Assembly: GCF_002068095.1 (NCBI RefSeq)
Contig: NZ_LWIG01000053.1
Location: 151,315 to 190,892, forward strand
Length of the DNA: 39,578 bases
Origin: Bradyrhizobium sacchari
Lineage (GTDB): Bacteria > Pseudomonadota > Alphaproteobacteria > Rhizobiales > Xanthobacteraceae
Direction: 5' to 3'
Shown here: positions 18,118 through 25,706 of the stretch, in pieces
Layout of the letters: each line of letters starts with the position of its first letter
Position numbering within the stretch: the first letter of the stretch is position 1
Position numbers and translations under genes: made by a program
Notes under the pieces: generated by a model
The model's input: only the letters and a program-made list of their open reading frames with translations
Database searches by the model: none
Told to the model about the DNA's origin: nothing

Positions 18118-19107
18118 CTAGCCTCCCCTCATCACGTCGGAGAGTTTTGGCCAGGGCGATTGCTCGTCGTCGTCATGCGCAGGCGCATTGGTGCGCTCGG
18201 CGGCGCGCAGCTTGGCGGAGCGCGCGCGCGGATTGTTCGCGACTTCTTCTTCGCCAGCGACCACGGGCCGCCGCGTCAGCAGCTGGAAGCTCGGCGCGAC
18301 TTGCGACACCTCCGGCAGATGCCGCGAGCCGCCGCCTGTCTTGGAACGCTCGGCGAGGAAATTCTTGACGATGCGGTCTTCCAGCGAATGGAACGAGACC
18401 ACGACGAGCCGACCACCGGGCTTGAGCACCCGCTCGGCGGCTGCGAGCGCGGTCTGGAGCTCATCGAGCTCTTCATTGACGAAGATGCGCAGGGCCTGGA
18501 AGGTCCGCGTCGCGGGATGGATGTCGCCCGGCTTGGAACGCACGATCCTGCCGATGAGATCGGCGAGCGAGCGCGTGGTCGTGAACGGGGTTTCCTGCCG
18601 GTCGGCGACGATGGCGCGGGCGATGCGGCGCGACTGCCGCTCCTCGCCGAGCTTATAGATGATGTCGGCGAGATCGCCTTCCGAGGCGCGCGCGACCACG
18701 TCGGCGGCGGTCGGGCCCGTCTGCGCCATGCGCATGTCGAGCGGACCGTCGAGACGAAACGAAAAGCCGCGGCCGGCCTGGTCGAGCTGCATCGAGGACA
18801 CCCCGACGTCCATCACGACACCGTCCACCGCATCGACGCCTTGCGCGGCACAGACGTCGGCAAGATTGGAGAAGCGATCCTCGACCAGCGTCAGCCGGCC
18901 TGCGGAACGCTCGACAAGATCGGCCCCACCCGCAATCGCAGTGCGGTCGCGATCGATGGCAATAAGGCGCGTTCCCGGCACATCGAGGATGGCGCGGCTG
19001 TAGCCGCCGGCGCCGAAGGTGGCGTCGACATAGATGCCGTCCGCACGCGGCGCGAGATGGTCGATGGCCTCGCGGCCGAGCACGGGAATGTGAGGAGCGG
19101 AACTCAT
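18118..19107 (-). CDS. rsmH: 16S rRNA (cytosine-1402-N4)-methyltransferase RsmH
   Basis: RsmH (MraW) uses S-adenosylmethionine to methylate N4 of C1402 in the decoding site of 16S rRNA. The product is 329 residues. It begins HIPVLGREAIDHL and has the SAM-binding DATFGAGGYSRAIL near 32, DVGVSSMQLDQAGRGFSF, and a C-terminal VVSFHSLEDRIVKNF. The frame is open 63 more codons upstream, but that part looks non-coding. The ATG at 19107 gives the standard N-terminus and overlaps the stop of a small upstream frame. It is the first recognised gene of the dcw run. Confidence 0.95.
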   Translation of the reverse strand: MSSAPHIPVLGREAIDHLAPRADGIYVDATFGAGGYSRAILDVPGTRLIAIDRDRTAIAGGADLVERSAGRLTLVEDRFSNLADVCAAQGVDAVDGVVMDVGVSSMQLDQAGRGFSFRLDGPLDMRMAQTGPTAADVVARASEGDLADIIYKLGEERQSRRIARAIVADRQETPFTTTRSLADLIGRIVRSKPGDIHPATRTFQALRIFVNEELDELQTALAAAERVLKPGGRLVVVSFHSLEDRIVKNFLAERSKTGGGSRHLPEVSQVAPSFQLLTRRPVVAGEEEVANNPRARSAKLRAAERTNAPAHDDDEQSPWPKLSDVMRGG

Positions 19108-19337
19108 GCGCCGCGCCTGCCGAACGACCAAACCAGATCGGGGGCGAACCAGCCCATAACGCCTCGAATGATTCCGCGTCGCGGCGGTTCCACGACCAAG
19201 CCCTTGTCCAACGTGGTTACCGAACCCGGTGGTCCCGGGCCGCACACCCAGAGTTCCCAGTGGAATTTGTCGGGCAGCCATGGGATTTCGAGCCAAAATA
19301 CGCCTTGGCCGCCTCCGGACGCGGGTCGGCTCTTCAT
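19104..19337 (-). CDS. Possible 77-aa ORF overlapping the rsmH start
   Basis: I do not recognise this frame. It would encode 77 residues starting MKSRPASGGG, with five tryptophans and a C-terminal RGIIRGVMGWFAP stretch. In its favour, its stop overlaps the rsmH ATG as ATGA, like several true junctions in this cluster. Against it, about 71% of third codon positions are G or C, by my hand count, which looks lower than in the neighbouring genes, and its only ribosome-binding candidate (AAGGG) is about 13 bases away. It sits where mraZ is found in many bacteria but does not resemble MraZ. It may be only a 5' leader. Confidence 0.28.
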   Translation of the reverse strand: MKSRPASGGGQGVFWLEIPWLPDKFHWELWVCGPGPPGSVTTLDKGLVVEPPRRGIIRGVMGWFAPDLVWSFGRRGA

Positions 19338-19539
19338 CTCTCAGTAACGGCCCTTAGCGTTAAGAAAGCGTTGATCGCCTCGTTACAAGTCGCAAAGGAG
19401 AGGCGATGGTGATGCCTCATCCACACACCTTGTTCAAAATGCATCCGTTAACCGCGTCGCGCGATTGCGCACGGCGGAGGGTAAAGGAATAGTAAAGAGA
19501 AGGGCTTGGCCCACTCCCCTGTTCCGACTTGAGCTGCTT
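19338..19539. promoter_or_regulatory. Divergent control region, rsmH (dcw) and amidase
   Basis: This non-coding stretch separates the dcw run from the divergent amidase gene. TTAA-N7-TTGA occurs at 19360-19374 and GTTAAC near 19447-19452. Both resemble CtrA-type half-sites but fall short of the full consensus. I cannot place a reliable -35/-10 pair. If the 77-aa frame is not real, the gap extends to 19108 (432 bp). Confidence 0.35.
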
Positions 19540-20397
19540 ATGTCGTCCGGTTCGCCGTCTGGATCTGATTCGAAGCGTCAGCGCGTTCTCCCGGTTCCCA
19601 AGGCCGCGGCGAACATGCGGCCGTTCGAACCGGATTCCTCGATCGTCTCCGACATCATCCCCTCGCCGAACTATGGCGAGCGCAACAAGGGTCGGCAGGC
19701 GGATATGATCGTGCTGCACTACACCGGCATGCCCGACGTCGAGGGCGCGCTGGCCCGGCTGTGCACGGCGGGCACGGAAGTGTCGGCGCATTATGTCGTG
19801 CTGGAGGACGGCCGCATCGTGCAATGCGTGCCTGAGGCCAAACGGGCCTGGCACGCCGGTGTCTCGTCCTGGGGCGGCGAGGACGACGTCAATTCCTGCT
19901 CGATCGGCATCGAGATCGTCAACCGCGGCCATGACTGGGGCTATCCGGAATTTCCGCTGCGCCAGATCGCGGCCGTGATCGCGCTGTGCCGCGGCATCAT
20001 GCTCCGCCGCAAGGTACCCGCGCACCGGGTGCTCGGCCATTCCGACGTTGCGCCTGCCCGCAAGAAGGACCCCGGCGAAAAGTTTCCGTGGCATTCGCTG
20101 GCCAATTCCGGCGTCGGTCACTGGGTGACGCCCGCCCCGGTCGTGCGCGGCGAGAGCCTGATGCTCGGCACCATCAGCGACGCGGTGCTGAGCATGCAGC
20201 AGGCGCTTGCAAAATACGGCTATGGCGTGCCGCTGACCGGCAAATACGACGCCGCGACCATGGAGGTGGTCACAGCCTTCCAGCGCCATTTCCGCCCGGC
20301 GCGGCTGGATGGTGTCGCAGATCATTCGACGCTGTCGACCCTGCAGGCGCTATTGGCGAGCCTGCCGCCGGAGGGGACGGCGGACGCGTCGAAGTGA
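19540..20397 (+). CDS. AmpD-like N-acetylmuramoyl-L-alanine amidase with PG-binding domain
   Basis: Enzymes of the Amidase_2 family cut the bond between MurNAc (or anhydro-MurNAc) and the peptide stem, with zinc. The product is 285 residues. Zinc-ligand candidates are His60 (LHYTGM), His167 (GHSDVAP) and Asp177 (KKDPG), with Glu125 (GIEI) and Lys175 as catalytic partners. A PG_binding_1-type domain follows at about 212-275 (LSMQQALAKYGYG, AFQRHF). No signal peptide is visible, as in cytoplasmic AmpD, although the added wall-binding domain would suit an exported enzyme. The ATG at 19540 follows GAG at a good distance; an upstream ATG at 19465 in the same frame is less likely. Confidence 0.88.
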   Translation: MSSGSPSGSDSKRQRVLPVPKAAANMRPFEPDSSIVSDIIPSPNYGERNKGRQADMIVLHYTGMPDVEGALARLCTAGTEVSAHYVVLEDGRIVQCVPEAKRAWHAGVSSWGGEDDVNSCSIGIEIVNRGHDWGYPEFPLRQIAAVIALCRGIMLRRKVPAHRVLGHSDVAPARKKDPGEKFPWHSLANSGVGHWVTPAPVVRGESLMLGTISDAVLSMQQALAKYGYGVPLTGKYDAATMEVVTAFQRHFRPARLDGVADHSTLSTLQALLASLPPEGTADASK

Positions 20398-20404
20398 CAT
20401 AGCG

Positions 20405-20442
20405 GTCATTCCGGGGCGCACGAAGTGCGAACCCGGAATGAC
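20405..20442. repeat. Single-unit palindromic repeat, family A
   Basis: This is the minimal form of the family: GTCATTCCGGG, then a hairpin GCAC-GAA-GTGC, then CCCGGAATGAC. It lies between the convergent amidase and sigma-factor genes. As RNA it would fold into one long hairpin on either strand and may act as a two-way terminator or stabiliser. Confidence 0.88.
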
Positions 20443-20446
20443 GGAG

Positions 20447-21682
20447 CTAGTTGTCCATCTCCCTCACCCGCCGCGCATAGAGCCGTCGCAACGGCTCGAG
20501 CTGCGTCGCCTCCGTTGCCGCACGATACGCCTCGCGCGCTTCCTGCTTCCGCCCCAGCCTTCGCAACAGATCCGCGCGCACCGCGGGCAGCAGCTCATAG
20601 CCATCGAGACCGCCGCGCGCCGCGGTCGCATCGACGAGATCGAGCGCGCGCGCCGGGCCGTCGACCATCGAGACCGCCGCGGCGTGGTTCAGCTCGATCA
20701 CCGGCGACGGGTTGATACGCAGCAGCACCTCGTAGAGGCCGGCAATCTGCGGCCAGTCGGTCGCCTCAAAGCTCGGCGCGCGCGCATGCAGCGCGGCGAT
20801 CGCGGCCTGCACCGCATAGGCTTGCGGCCGGCCGGGTATGCGCAGCGCGTCATCGACGAGACGCAAGCCCTCTTCGATCTGCGTACGATCCCACAGCGTG
20901 CGGTCCTGCTCCTCCAGCAGCACGATATCGCCGGCGGCCGTCTCGCGCCCGGCGCGCCGCGCATCGTGCAGCAGCATCAGGGCCAGCAAGCCCTTAGTGC
21001 CGCCGCGACCGGGCACCAGCCGGTCGAGCAAGCGACCGAGACGAATGGCTTCGATGGCGAGATCCGGCCGCATCAAATCCGCGCCCGAGGTGGCGACATA
21101 GCCTTCCGTGAAGACGAGATAGATCACGGCCAGCACGCCGTTGAGCCGCGGCGCCAGCGCCTCGCGCTCCGGCACCTCATAGGGAATGCCGGCAAGCCTG
21201 ATCTTCTGCTTGGCGCGGACCAGCCGCTGCGCCATCGCCTCCTCGCTGACCAGGAAGGCGCGCGCCACCTGCGCCGTCGACAGCCCGCAGACGGTGCGCA
21301 GCGTCAGCGCGACCTGGACCTCGGGCGCGAAGGCGGGATGGCAGCAGGTGAAGATCAGCCGCAGCATGTCGTCATCGAGCATCGCCGGCGGCTCGTCGAC
21401 GCCGAGCGCGTTCAGCTCGATCTCATGCACCAGCGCCTGCTGCTTGCCGCGGAAGACGGCCCGGCGCCTGACGCGGTCGATCGCCTTGTTGCGGGCGACG
21501 TTGACGAGCCAGGCGCGCGGATTGTCGGGCCGCTCGCAGACCGGCCAGCGATCGAGCGCTACCGCAAAGGCGTCCTGCAGCGCATCCTCGGCAAGATCAA
21601 AATCGCCGACGAGGCGGATCAGCGTGGCCAGCGCCCGTCCCGCCTCGTCACGGAAAATCTTGTCGATCTCGCTTGGGGTCAT
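20447..21682 (-). CDS. ECF sigma factor with C-terminal helical repeats (ECF42-like)
   Basis: This directs RNA polymerase to a special promoter set. The product is 411 residues, about twice a minimal ECF factor. Region 2 lies at about 10-75 (GDFDLAEDALQDAFAVAL, RAWLVNVARNKAIDRVRRR). Region 4 lies at about 125-170 (CGLSTAQVARAFLVSEEAMAQRL). The remaining 240 residues are helical and TPR-like, with NGVLAVIYLVFTEGY and LLLRINPSPVIELNHA-type motifs seen in the ECF42 group. The DGPF protein gene lies upstream on the same strand, the usual partner of that group. No anti-sigma gene is adjacent. No clear ribosome binding site precedes the ATG at 21682. Confidence 0.88.
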   Translation of the reverse strand: MTPSEIDKIFRDEAGRALATLIRLVGDFDLAEDALQDAFAVALDRWPVCERPDNPRAWLVNVARNKAIDRVRRRAVFRGKQQALVHEIELNALGVDEPPAMLDDDMLRLIFTCCHPAFAPEVQVALTLRTVCGLSTAQVARAFLVSEEAMAQRLVRAKQKIRLAGIPYEVPEREALAPRLNGVLAVIYLVFTEGYVATSGADLMRPDLAIEAIRLGRLLDRLVPGRGGTKGLLALMLLHDARRAGRETAAGDIVLLEEQDRTLWDRTQIEEGLRLVDDALRIPGRPQAYAVQAAIAALHARAPSFEATDWPQIAGLYEVLLRINPSPVIELNHAAAVSMVDGPARALDLVDATAARGGLDGYELLPAVRADLLRRLGRKQEAREAYRAATEATQLEPLRRLYARRVREMDN

Positions 21683-21699
21683 CGAATGATGCTTTGCAC

Positions 21700-21787
21700 G
21701 TCATTCCGGGGCGTGCGAAGCACGAACCCGGAATCTCGAAGTATGGTGCGAGATTCCGGGTTCTCGATTCGCGAGCCCCGGAATGAC
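21700..21787. repeat. Palindromic repeat, family A, between DGPF and sigma genes
   Basis: This is a full two-unit copy. The first unit has hairpin GTGC-GAA-GCAC, the second CTCGATTCGCGAG. The centre carries GGAATCTCG and CGAGATTCC separated by ten extra bases. It sits inside the two-gene sigma operon, so it is probably transcribed. Confidence 0.9.
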
Positions 21788-21797
21788 GGCTTCGCCG

Positions 21798-22151
21798 TCA
21801 CTTGTCGTAGACCCAGATCGGCCGCACCTCGATCGAACCGACGCGCGCGCTCGGAATTCGCGCGGCGATCTCGATCGCCGCATCGAGATCCTTGGCTTCG
21901 ATCAGATAGTAGCCACCGAGCTGCTCGCGCGTTTCCGCGAACGGTCCGTCGGTCGTCAGGGTCTTGCCGTCGCGCACGCGCACCGTGGTCGCGGTGGTTG
22001 TCGGCCGAAGCCGGTCGCCGGCCTTGAAATTGCCGTTCCGGATGATGGATTGCGTAAAGGCCTCATACTCCGCCGACATCTTCTGGGTGGTTCCCGTGTC
22101 GATCTTCGCGTACTCGGCTTCGTTCTGGTAGATCATCAGCAGATACTGCAT
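21798..22151 (-). CDS. DGPF-domain (YCII-related) protein
   Basis: The product is 117 residues of the YCII/DGPF superfamily. The N-terminus is MQYLLMIYQNE, and the name-giving DGPF appears as TTDGPFAETREQLGGYYLIEA, followed by a helix LDAAIEIAARIP. The biochemical role of these proteins is unknown. They are very often encoded next to ECF sigma factors with C-terminal extensions, as here, and are suspected to act with them. The ATG at 22151 gives the standard start; the frame's 20-codon upstream extension has no support. The gene is divergent from rnpB. Confidence 0.88.
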   Translation of the reverse strand: MQYLLMIYQNEAEYAKIDTGTTQKMSAEYEAFTQSIIRNGNFKAGDRLRPTTTATTVRVRDGKTLTTDGPFAETREQLGGYYLIEAKDLDAAIEIAARIPSARVGSIEVRPIWVYDK

Positions 22152-22263
22152 CGCTTCACTCCTGTTGTTCGGCTGTGTCGCCCAGATCCAGTCGAACGGG
22201 GGGCGCTCCAAACGACATCTTCAGGATAAATTATTTTCGAGAATGCGTGCGCCGCGATCTCGG

Positions 22264-22292
22264 CTTGACGGAACAGTCACAAATGCTCCATG
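22264..22292 (+). promoter_or_regulatory. Probable rnpB promoter
   Basis: A CTTGAC -35 box at 22264-22269 is followed after 17 bases by TCCATG at 22287-22292. CTTGAC is the usual -35 of strong stable-RNA promoters in alphaproteobacteria. The -10 is a poor match. The predicted start falls about where the RNase P RNA begins. Confidence 0.45.
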
Positions 22293-22301
22293 CGTAATCC
22301 C

Positions 22302-22783
22302 GTCAGTCGGCCGGACGGCCGCTCCGGCAGGTGCCGAAAGGCCGCCGGGGAGGAAAGTCCGGGCTCCCTTGACATGCGGTGCCGGATAACATCCGGCGGG
22401 GGCAACCCCAGGGAAAGTGCCACAGAGAACGAACCGCCCGCCGTCGCCCCTAACGGGGCTATGGCGTGACAAGCCCTCGGGCTCGCCACGCCGAAGCTGC
22501 GCAAGCAGCGTAGGCGGGTAAGGGTGAAAAGGTGCGGTAAGAGCGCACCGCGGCGCCGGCAACGGGGCCGGCATGGTAAACCCCACCGGGAGCAAAACCG
22601 AATAGGGACGGCGTAGCGGGCTGTTCGCGCAAGCGATAACGCCGCGGGGCGATGTCAGGCCCGCCGTCCGGGTAGGTTGCTCGAGGCCATGTGCAAACAT
22701 GGTCCCAGAGGAATGGCCGTCACGTATCGTTCGCGCAAGCGGGCGGTGCCCTACAGAACCCGGCTTACAGGCCGGCTGATAAT
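22302..22783 (+). ncRNA. rnpB: RNase P RNA (bacterial type A)
   Basis: This is the catalytic RNA of RNase P, which trims the 5' leader of precursor tRNAs. The conserved core is clear: GGGGAGGAAAGTCCGGGCTC at 22347-22366, CAGAGAACGAACCGCC near 22422, AGAGGAATGGCCG near 22708, and ACAGAACCCGGCTTA near 22753. The ends pair to form helix P1 (TCAGTCGGCC at the 5' end with GGCCGGCTGA at the 3' end), which sets the limits to within a few bases. At about 480 nt it is long for the class because of extended side stems. Confidence 0.95.
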
Positions 22784-22785
22784 CT

Positions 22786-22836
22786 AAAGCGTTTTCGAGC
22801 GAAGTGGTTTTCCGGTTCGCGTCAAGAGAACGCGTC
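22786..22836. repeat. Dispersed repeat (AAGCGTTTTCGAGCGAAGTGG type)
   Basis: From memory this matches an element common between genes of Bradyrhizobium and Rhodopseudomonas. Its ends are inverted (GCGTTTTC at 22789 against GAGAACGC near 22826). It is inserted between the rnpB 3' end and its terminator. Confidence 0.6.
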
Positions 22837-22852
22837 TTAACTAGGAAGCAGC

Positions 22853-22893
22853 GAGGGGTCCGATGCCAGCGCATCGGACCCCTCACCATTTTT
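22853..22893 (+). terminator. Rho-independent terminator downstream of rnpB
   Basis: A perfect 14-bp stem (GAGGGGTCCGATGC at 22853-22866, loop CAGC, matching arm 22871-22884) is followed by ACCA and TTTTT at 22889-22893. It is the strongest terminator in the window. Confidence 0.92.
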
Positions 22894-22919
22894 GCCGAGC
22901 GCGCAACCATTCAAATGGT

Positions 22920-23020
22920 GTCATTCCCGGGCGTGCGAAGCACGAGCCCGGAATCCATCGCGCGGCAGTGTCGGTGGATGAATGGATTCCGCGTTCTCGC
23001 TTCGCGAGCCCCGGAATGAC
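22920..23020. repeat. Palindromic repeat, family A, with expanded centre
   Basis: The outer parts are typical (GTCATTCCCGGGC with hairpin GTGC-GAA-GCAC; mirror unit ending GCCCCGGAATGAC). The centre is replaced by GGAATCCAT and ATGGATTCC flanking about 23 bases. It lies between rnpB and the convergent hydrolase gene. Confidence 0.88.
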
Positions 23021-23029
23021 GGCTGTGGG

Positions 23030-23749
23030 TCAGGCGACGATCTCGTTCAACACCGCCATCAGCTCCTCCGGCGCAGTCACATTCGGTGCGTGACTGGCAT
23101 CGAGCTCGAAATAGCGCCAGCCATCCTCGTTCTTCGCCCGCTGTGCGAACTGCCCGAACACATCGCCCGGCGGAATGCGCTTGCAGTAGATGTAGCTGCG
23201 CGGCATCGCCGGCTCGCCATGCGCGAGCTTCAGCTTCGTCTCACAGCATTTGATCGGCATCGTAACGCGGCGCGCGTTAAGCCAGTCGAGATCGGCCTGC
23301 GGCGTATCAGGCGGCGGCGGGTTCGGCGGGATGCGGTAGCCGTCTCCGGCGGCGGCTGCCTTGCGCATCGGCTCGCGCCCGCCTTCGTTGAGATCGAACA
23401 GCGATTGCCCGTCGCGCGGCACGAAGGCATCGAGATAGATCAGCTGCGTGACGCGTTCGCGGGCGCGATCGGCGACGCCGGTGGCGACCATGCCGCCATA
23501 GCTGTGGCCGAGCAGCACGATGTCATTGAGATCCTCGAACCTGATGACGTTGAGGATGTCCTGGATGTGCGTGTCGAGATCGATCGCGGGGTTCGCGAGA
23601 TGTTCACGCTCGCCGAGCCCGGTATAGGTCGGCGCGACCAGGCGGTGACCGGCCTGTGCCATCAGCGGATGCATCTTCTTCCAGGACCATCCGCCGGACC
23701 ATGCGCCATGACAGAGCAGAAAAATCTTCGAGCGTCCGGCCATCTGCAT
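23030..23749 (-). CDS. Alpha/beta hydrolase, esterase-like
   Basis: The product is a 239-residue single-domain alpha/beta hydrolase of unknown substrate. The strand-1 motif LLCHGAWSGGWSW gives the oxyanion hole, the nucleophile elbow is GHSYGG (Ser83), and the catalytic His is in DASHAPN (His220). Length and the HGAWSGGW motif resemble the plant methylesterase / EstC-like group, which act on small esters. No signal peptide is present, so it is cytoplasmic. Two ATGs compete: 23749, and 23743 (MAGRSK), which has GGA 8 bases upstream and may be the real start. It has no evident partner nearby. Confidence 0.85.
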   Translation of the reverse strand: MQMAGRSKIFLLCHGAWSGGWSWKKMHPLMAQAGHRLVAPTYTGLGEREHLANPAIDLDTHIQDILNVIRFEDLNDIVLLGHSYGGMVATGVADRARERVTQLIYLDAFVPRDGQSLFDLNEGGREPMRKAAAAGDGYRIPPNPPPPDTPQADLDWLNARRVTMPIKCCETKLKLAHGEPAMPRSYIYCKRIPPGDVFGQFAQRAKNEDGWRYFELDASHAPNVTAPEELMAVLNEIVA

Positions 23750-23817
23750 TTTCCATCGTTGGTGTCGGCACGATGGAGTGTAGTGGCGGGTCGCGCCAAG
23801 TAAACTTCACGACCGCT

Positions 23818-24249
23818 TCAGGCGGCGCGCGAATCCTTCACAAGTACCGGAGCGAACGCGGCGGCCTCGCGCCGCAGCTTTGCGGCCTCGAAGCCGTGCA
23901 TGCCGATCTGCCATTGCAGGCCGACGATGGCGCCCTTGGTCGGCTGCAAGAGCGCGAGCGAAGCAAACAGCGTGACCGGCAGCCACACGGCCAATTGCAG
24001 CCAGACCGGCGGCGCATAGGCGGTCTCGATCGCGAGGATCGCAGGCACGACGAGATGACCGACCACGACCATCACCAGATAGGCCGGAAAATCATCGGCG
24101 CGCTGGTGAAAAAGCTCCTCGCCGCAATGGTCGCAACTGTGTGCGACTTTCAGGAAACGGCCGAACATATGTCCTTCGCCGCAGTTCGGGCACTTGCCCA
24201 GGAAGCCGCGCCACATTGCCTTGGTGAGAGAGACTGAACCGGTGGCCAT
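23818..24249 (-). CDS. DUF983 family membrane protein with zinc-ribbon cysteines
   Basis: The product is 143 residues. The N-terminus has two CxxC pairs (KCPNCGEGHMF and SCDHCGEELF), which look like a zinc ribbon. Two membrane helices follow (AYLVMVVVGHLVVPAILAI and LQLAVWLPVTLFASLALL) and a C-terminal QPTKGAIVGLQWQIGMHG motif typical of DUF983. The molecular role is not known. The ATG at 24249 has GGAAGAGG at a correct distance and is preferred over the one at 24279, which lies inside the operator of the divergent regulator gene. Shared control with that gene is likely. Confidence 0.85.
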   Translation of the reverse strand: MATGSVSLTKAMWRGFLGKCPNCGEGHMFGRFLKVAHSCDHCGEELFHQRADDFPAYLVMVVVGHLVVPAILAIETAYAPPVWLQLAVWLPVTLFASLALLQPTKGAIVGLQWQIGMHGFEAAKLRREAAAFAPVLVKDSRAA

Positions 24250-24273
24250 GACCGCACCTCTTCCGTTTTGCTG

Positions 24274-24303
24274 ATCCATACAATATTATCTTGTATCCAT
24301 ACA
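24274..24303. promoter_or_regulatory. Direct-repeat operator between DUF983 and MocR genes
   Basis: ATCCATACA occurs at 24274-24282 and again at 24295-24303, exactly 21 bp (two helical turns) apart. Between them TACAA (24279-24283) and TTGTA (24291-24295) form an inverted pair. MocR-type regulators commonly bind spaced direct repeats next to their own genes, so self-regulation is the natural reading. Binding itself is inference. Confidence 0.55.
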
Positions 24304-24313
24304 TTCAAAGGAT

Positions 24314-25699
24314 ATGGGCCTCAATTGCATGGATTGGACCCCTACAATCTCGGAGCTGAGCGGACCGCGCTATCAGCGCATCGTCGAGGCCATGGAGGCC
24401 GACATCGCCGCAGGCAGGCTGGTGCGCGGCCAGCAACTGCCGACGCAGCGCGCGCTCGCCAAGGCACTCGGCATCGACCTCACCACCGTGACGCGCGCCT
24501 ACACCGAGGCGCGACGCCGCGGCATCATGGAGGCCCGCGTCGGCCAGGGCTCGTTCGTGTCGGAGACCAGCGCGCGCCGCGCGGTCGACCTGCCGCATCC
24601 GGTCGCGATCGACCTCTCGATGAACGTGCCGCCGCATCCGCTCGAGGCACAGCTCGACGAGCGCATCGTCGCGGGGCTGGAGGCCCTCCGCGCGCAATCG
24701 GGCCTGACCGCGTTCCTGAACTATCAGCCGCCCGGCGGCAGCGCGCATGAGCGCGAGGTCGCGGCACGCTGGATGCGGTCGCGCGTCCCGCACGCGCATG
24801 CCGACCGGCTCGTGATCTTCCCGGGCGCGCAGACGATCCTGTTCAACCTGCTCGCGCACCTCGCGCGTCCTGGTGACGTTGTGCTGACGGAAGCGCTCAC
24901 CTTCCCCGGCATCAAGGCCGCCGCCGCGCGGCTCGGCGTCAAGCTCGTCGGTGTCGCCATGGACGAGGACGGCATCCTGCCCGATGGCCTGGCGAAGGCT
25001 TGCCGGGCACATAAGCCGAAGGCCGTCTACCTCATCCCGACGCTGCACAATCCGACCACCGCGACGCTTCCGCCCGAGCGGCGCAGCGCCATCGCGAAGA
25101 TCATCCGCGATGCCGACACGATCCTGATCGAGGACGACGCCTACGGGCTGCTCGATCGCGCGGCCTCGCCGATCGCGAACCTCATTCCGGAACGGGCCTA
25201 TCTTGCAACCACGCTGTCCAAATGCATCGCGCCGGCGCTGCGCGTCGCCTATCTGATGACGCCCGACAATGCCGCGCAGCAGGAGATGCGCGCCTGCTTG
25301 CAAGCGACGGTGCAGATGCCGGCGCCGCTGATGGTCGCGCTGGTGACGCACTGGATCGAGAGCGGCATTGCCGATCGCATCATCACCGCCATTCGCAACG
25401 AGGCGATCGGCCGGCAGCAGCTCGCGCAGCGGGCACTGAAAGGATTCCAGTTCCTGGCCAAACCCGCCGCCCACCATCTGTGGCTACGATTGCCGGAGAG
25501 CCGGCCCGATGTCGCGGCGCATCTGCTGCGGAATGGCCTCGCGATCGTCGCGGGCGATGCCTTCACCGTGGCCGGAGCACCGCCGCACGCGGCGCGCGTC
25601 TCGCTGGGCGCTGCGCGTAACAGGGCGGAGTTGACGGAAGCGCTGCGTATCCTGGTCGGCGCGCTGCACAAGCCCGCCGACACCAGGCAGATCGTCTAG
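24314..25699 (+). CDS. MocR-type regulator (GntR HTH fused to aminotransferase fold)
   Basis: The product is 461 residues. An N-terminal winged helix of GntR type lies at about 15-80 (GPRYQRIVEAMEADIAAG, LPTQRALAKALGIDLTTVTRAY). The rest is a class I aminotransferase fold that normally holds pyridoxal phosphate: NYQPPGG, VIFPGAQTIL, YLIPTLHNPTTAT, IEDDAYGLL and TTLSKCIAPALRVAYL. The Lys in TLSKC is the expected PLP lysine. These proteins use PLP or an aminated compound as signal. The ATG at 24314 lies only one base after AAAGGA; ATG at 24329 is the alternative. The target is unknown, with the divergent DUF983 gene the nearest candidate. Confidence 0.92.
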   Translation: MGLNCMDWTPTISELSGPRYQRIVEAMEADIAAGRLVRGQQLPTQRALAKALGIDLTTVTRAYTEARRRGIMEARVGQGSFVSETSARRAVDLPHPVAIDLSMNVPPHPLEAQLDERIVAGLEALRAQSGLTAFLNYQPPGGSAHEREVAARWMRSRVPHAHADRLVIFPGAQTILFNLLAHLARPGDVVLTEALTFPGIKAAAARLGVKLVGVAMDEDGILPDGLAKACRAHKPKAVYLIPTLHNPTTATLPPERRSAIAKIIRDADTILIEDDAYGLLDRAASPIANLIPERAYLATTLSKCIAPALRVAYLMTPDNAAQQEMRACLQATVQMPAPLMVALVTHWIESGIADRIITAIRNEAIGRQQLAQRALKGFQFLAKPAAHHLWLRLPESRPDVAAHLLRNGLAIVAGDAFTVAGAPPHAARVSLGAARNRAELTEALRILVGALHKPADTRQIV

Positions 25700-25706
25700 A
25701 TTCTTC

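Noticed and set aside
19108..19296. 63-codon N-terminal extension of RsmH
   Set aside because: The extension has no protein-like character, and MSSAPHIPVLG is the expected start.
22221..22910. 229-codon minus-strand frame across rnpB
   Set aside because: It lies over the highly structured RNase P RNA gene, which explains the conservation there.
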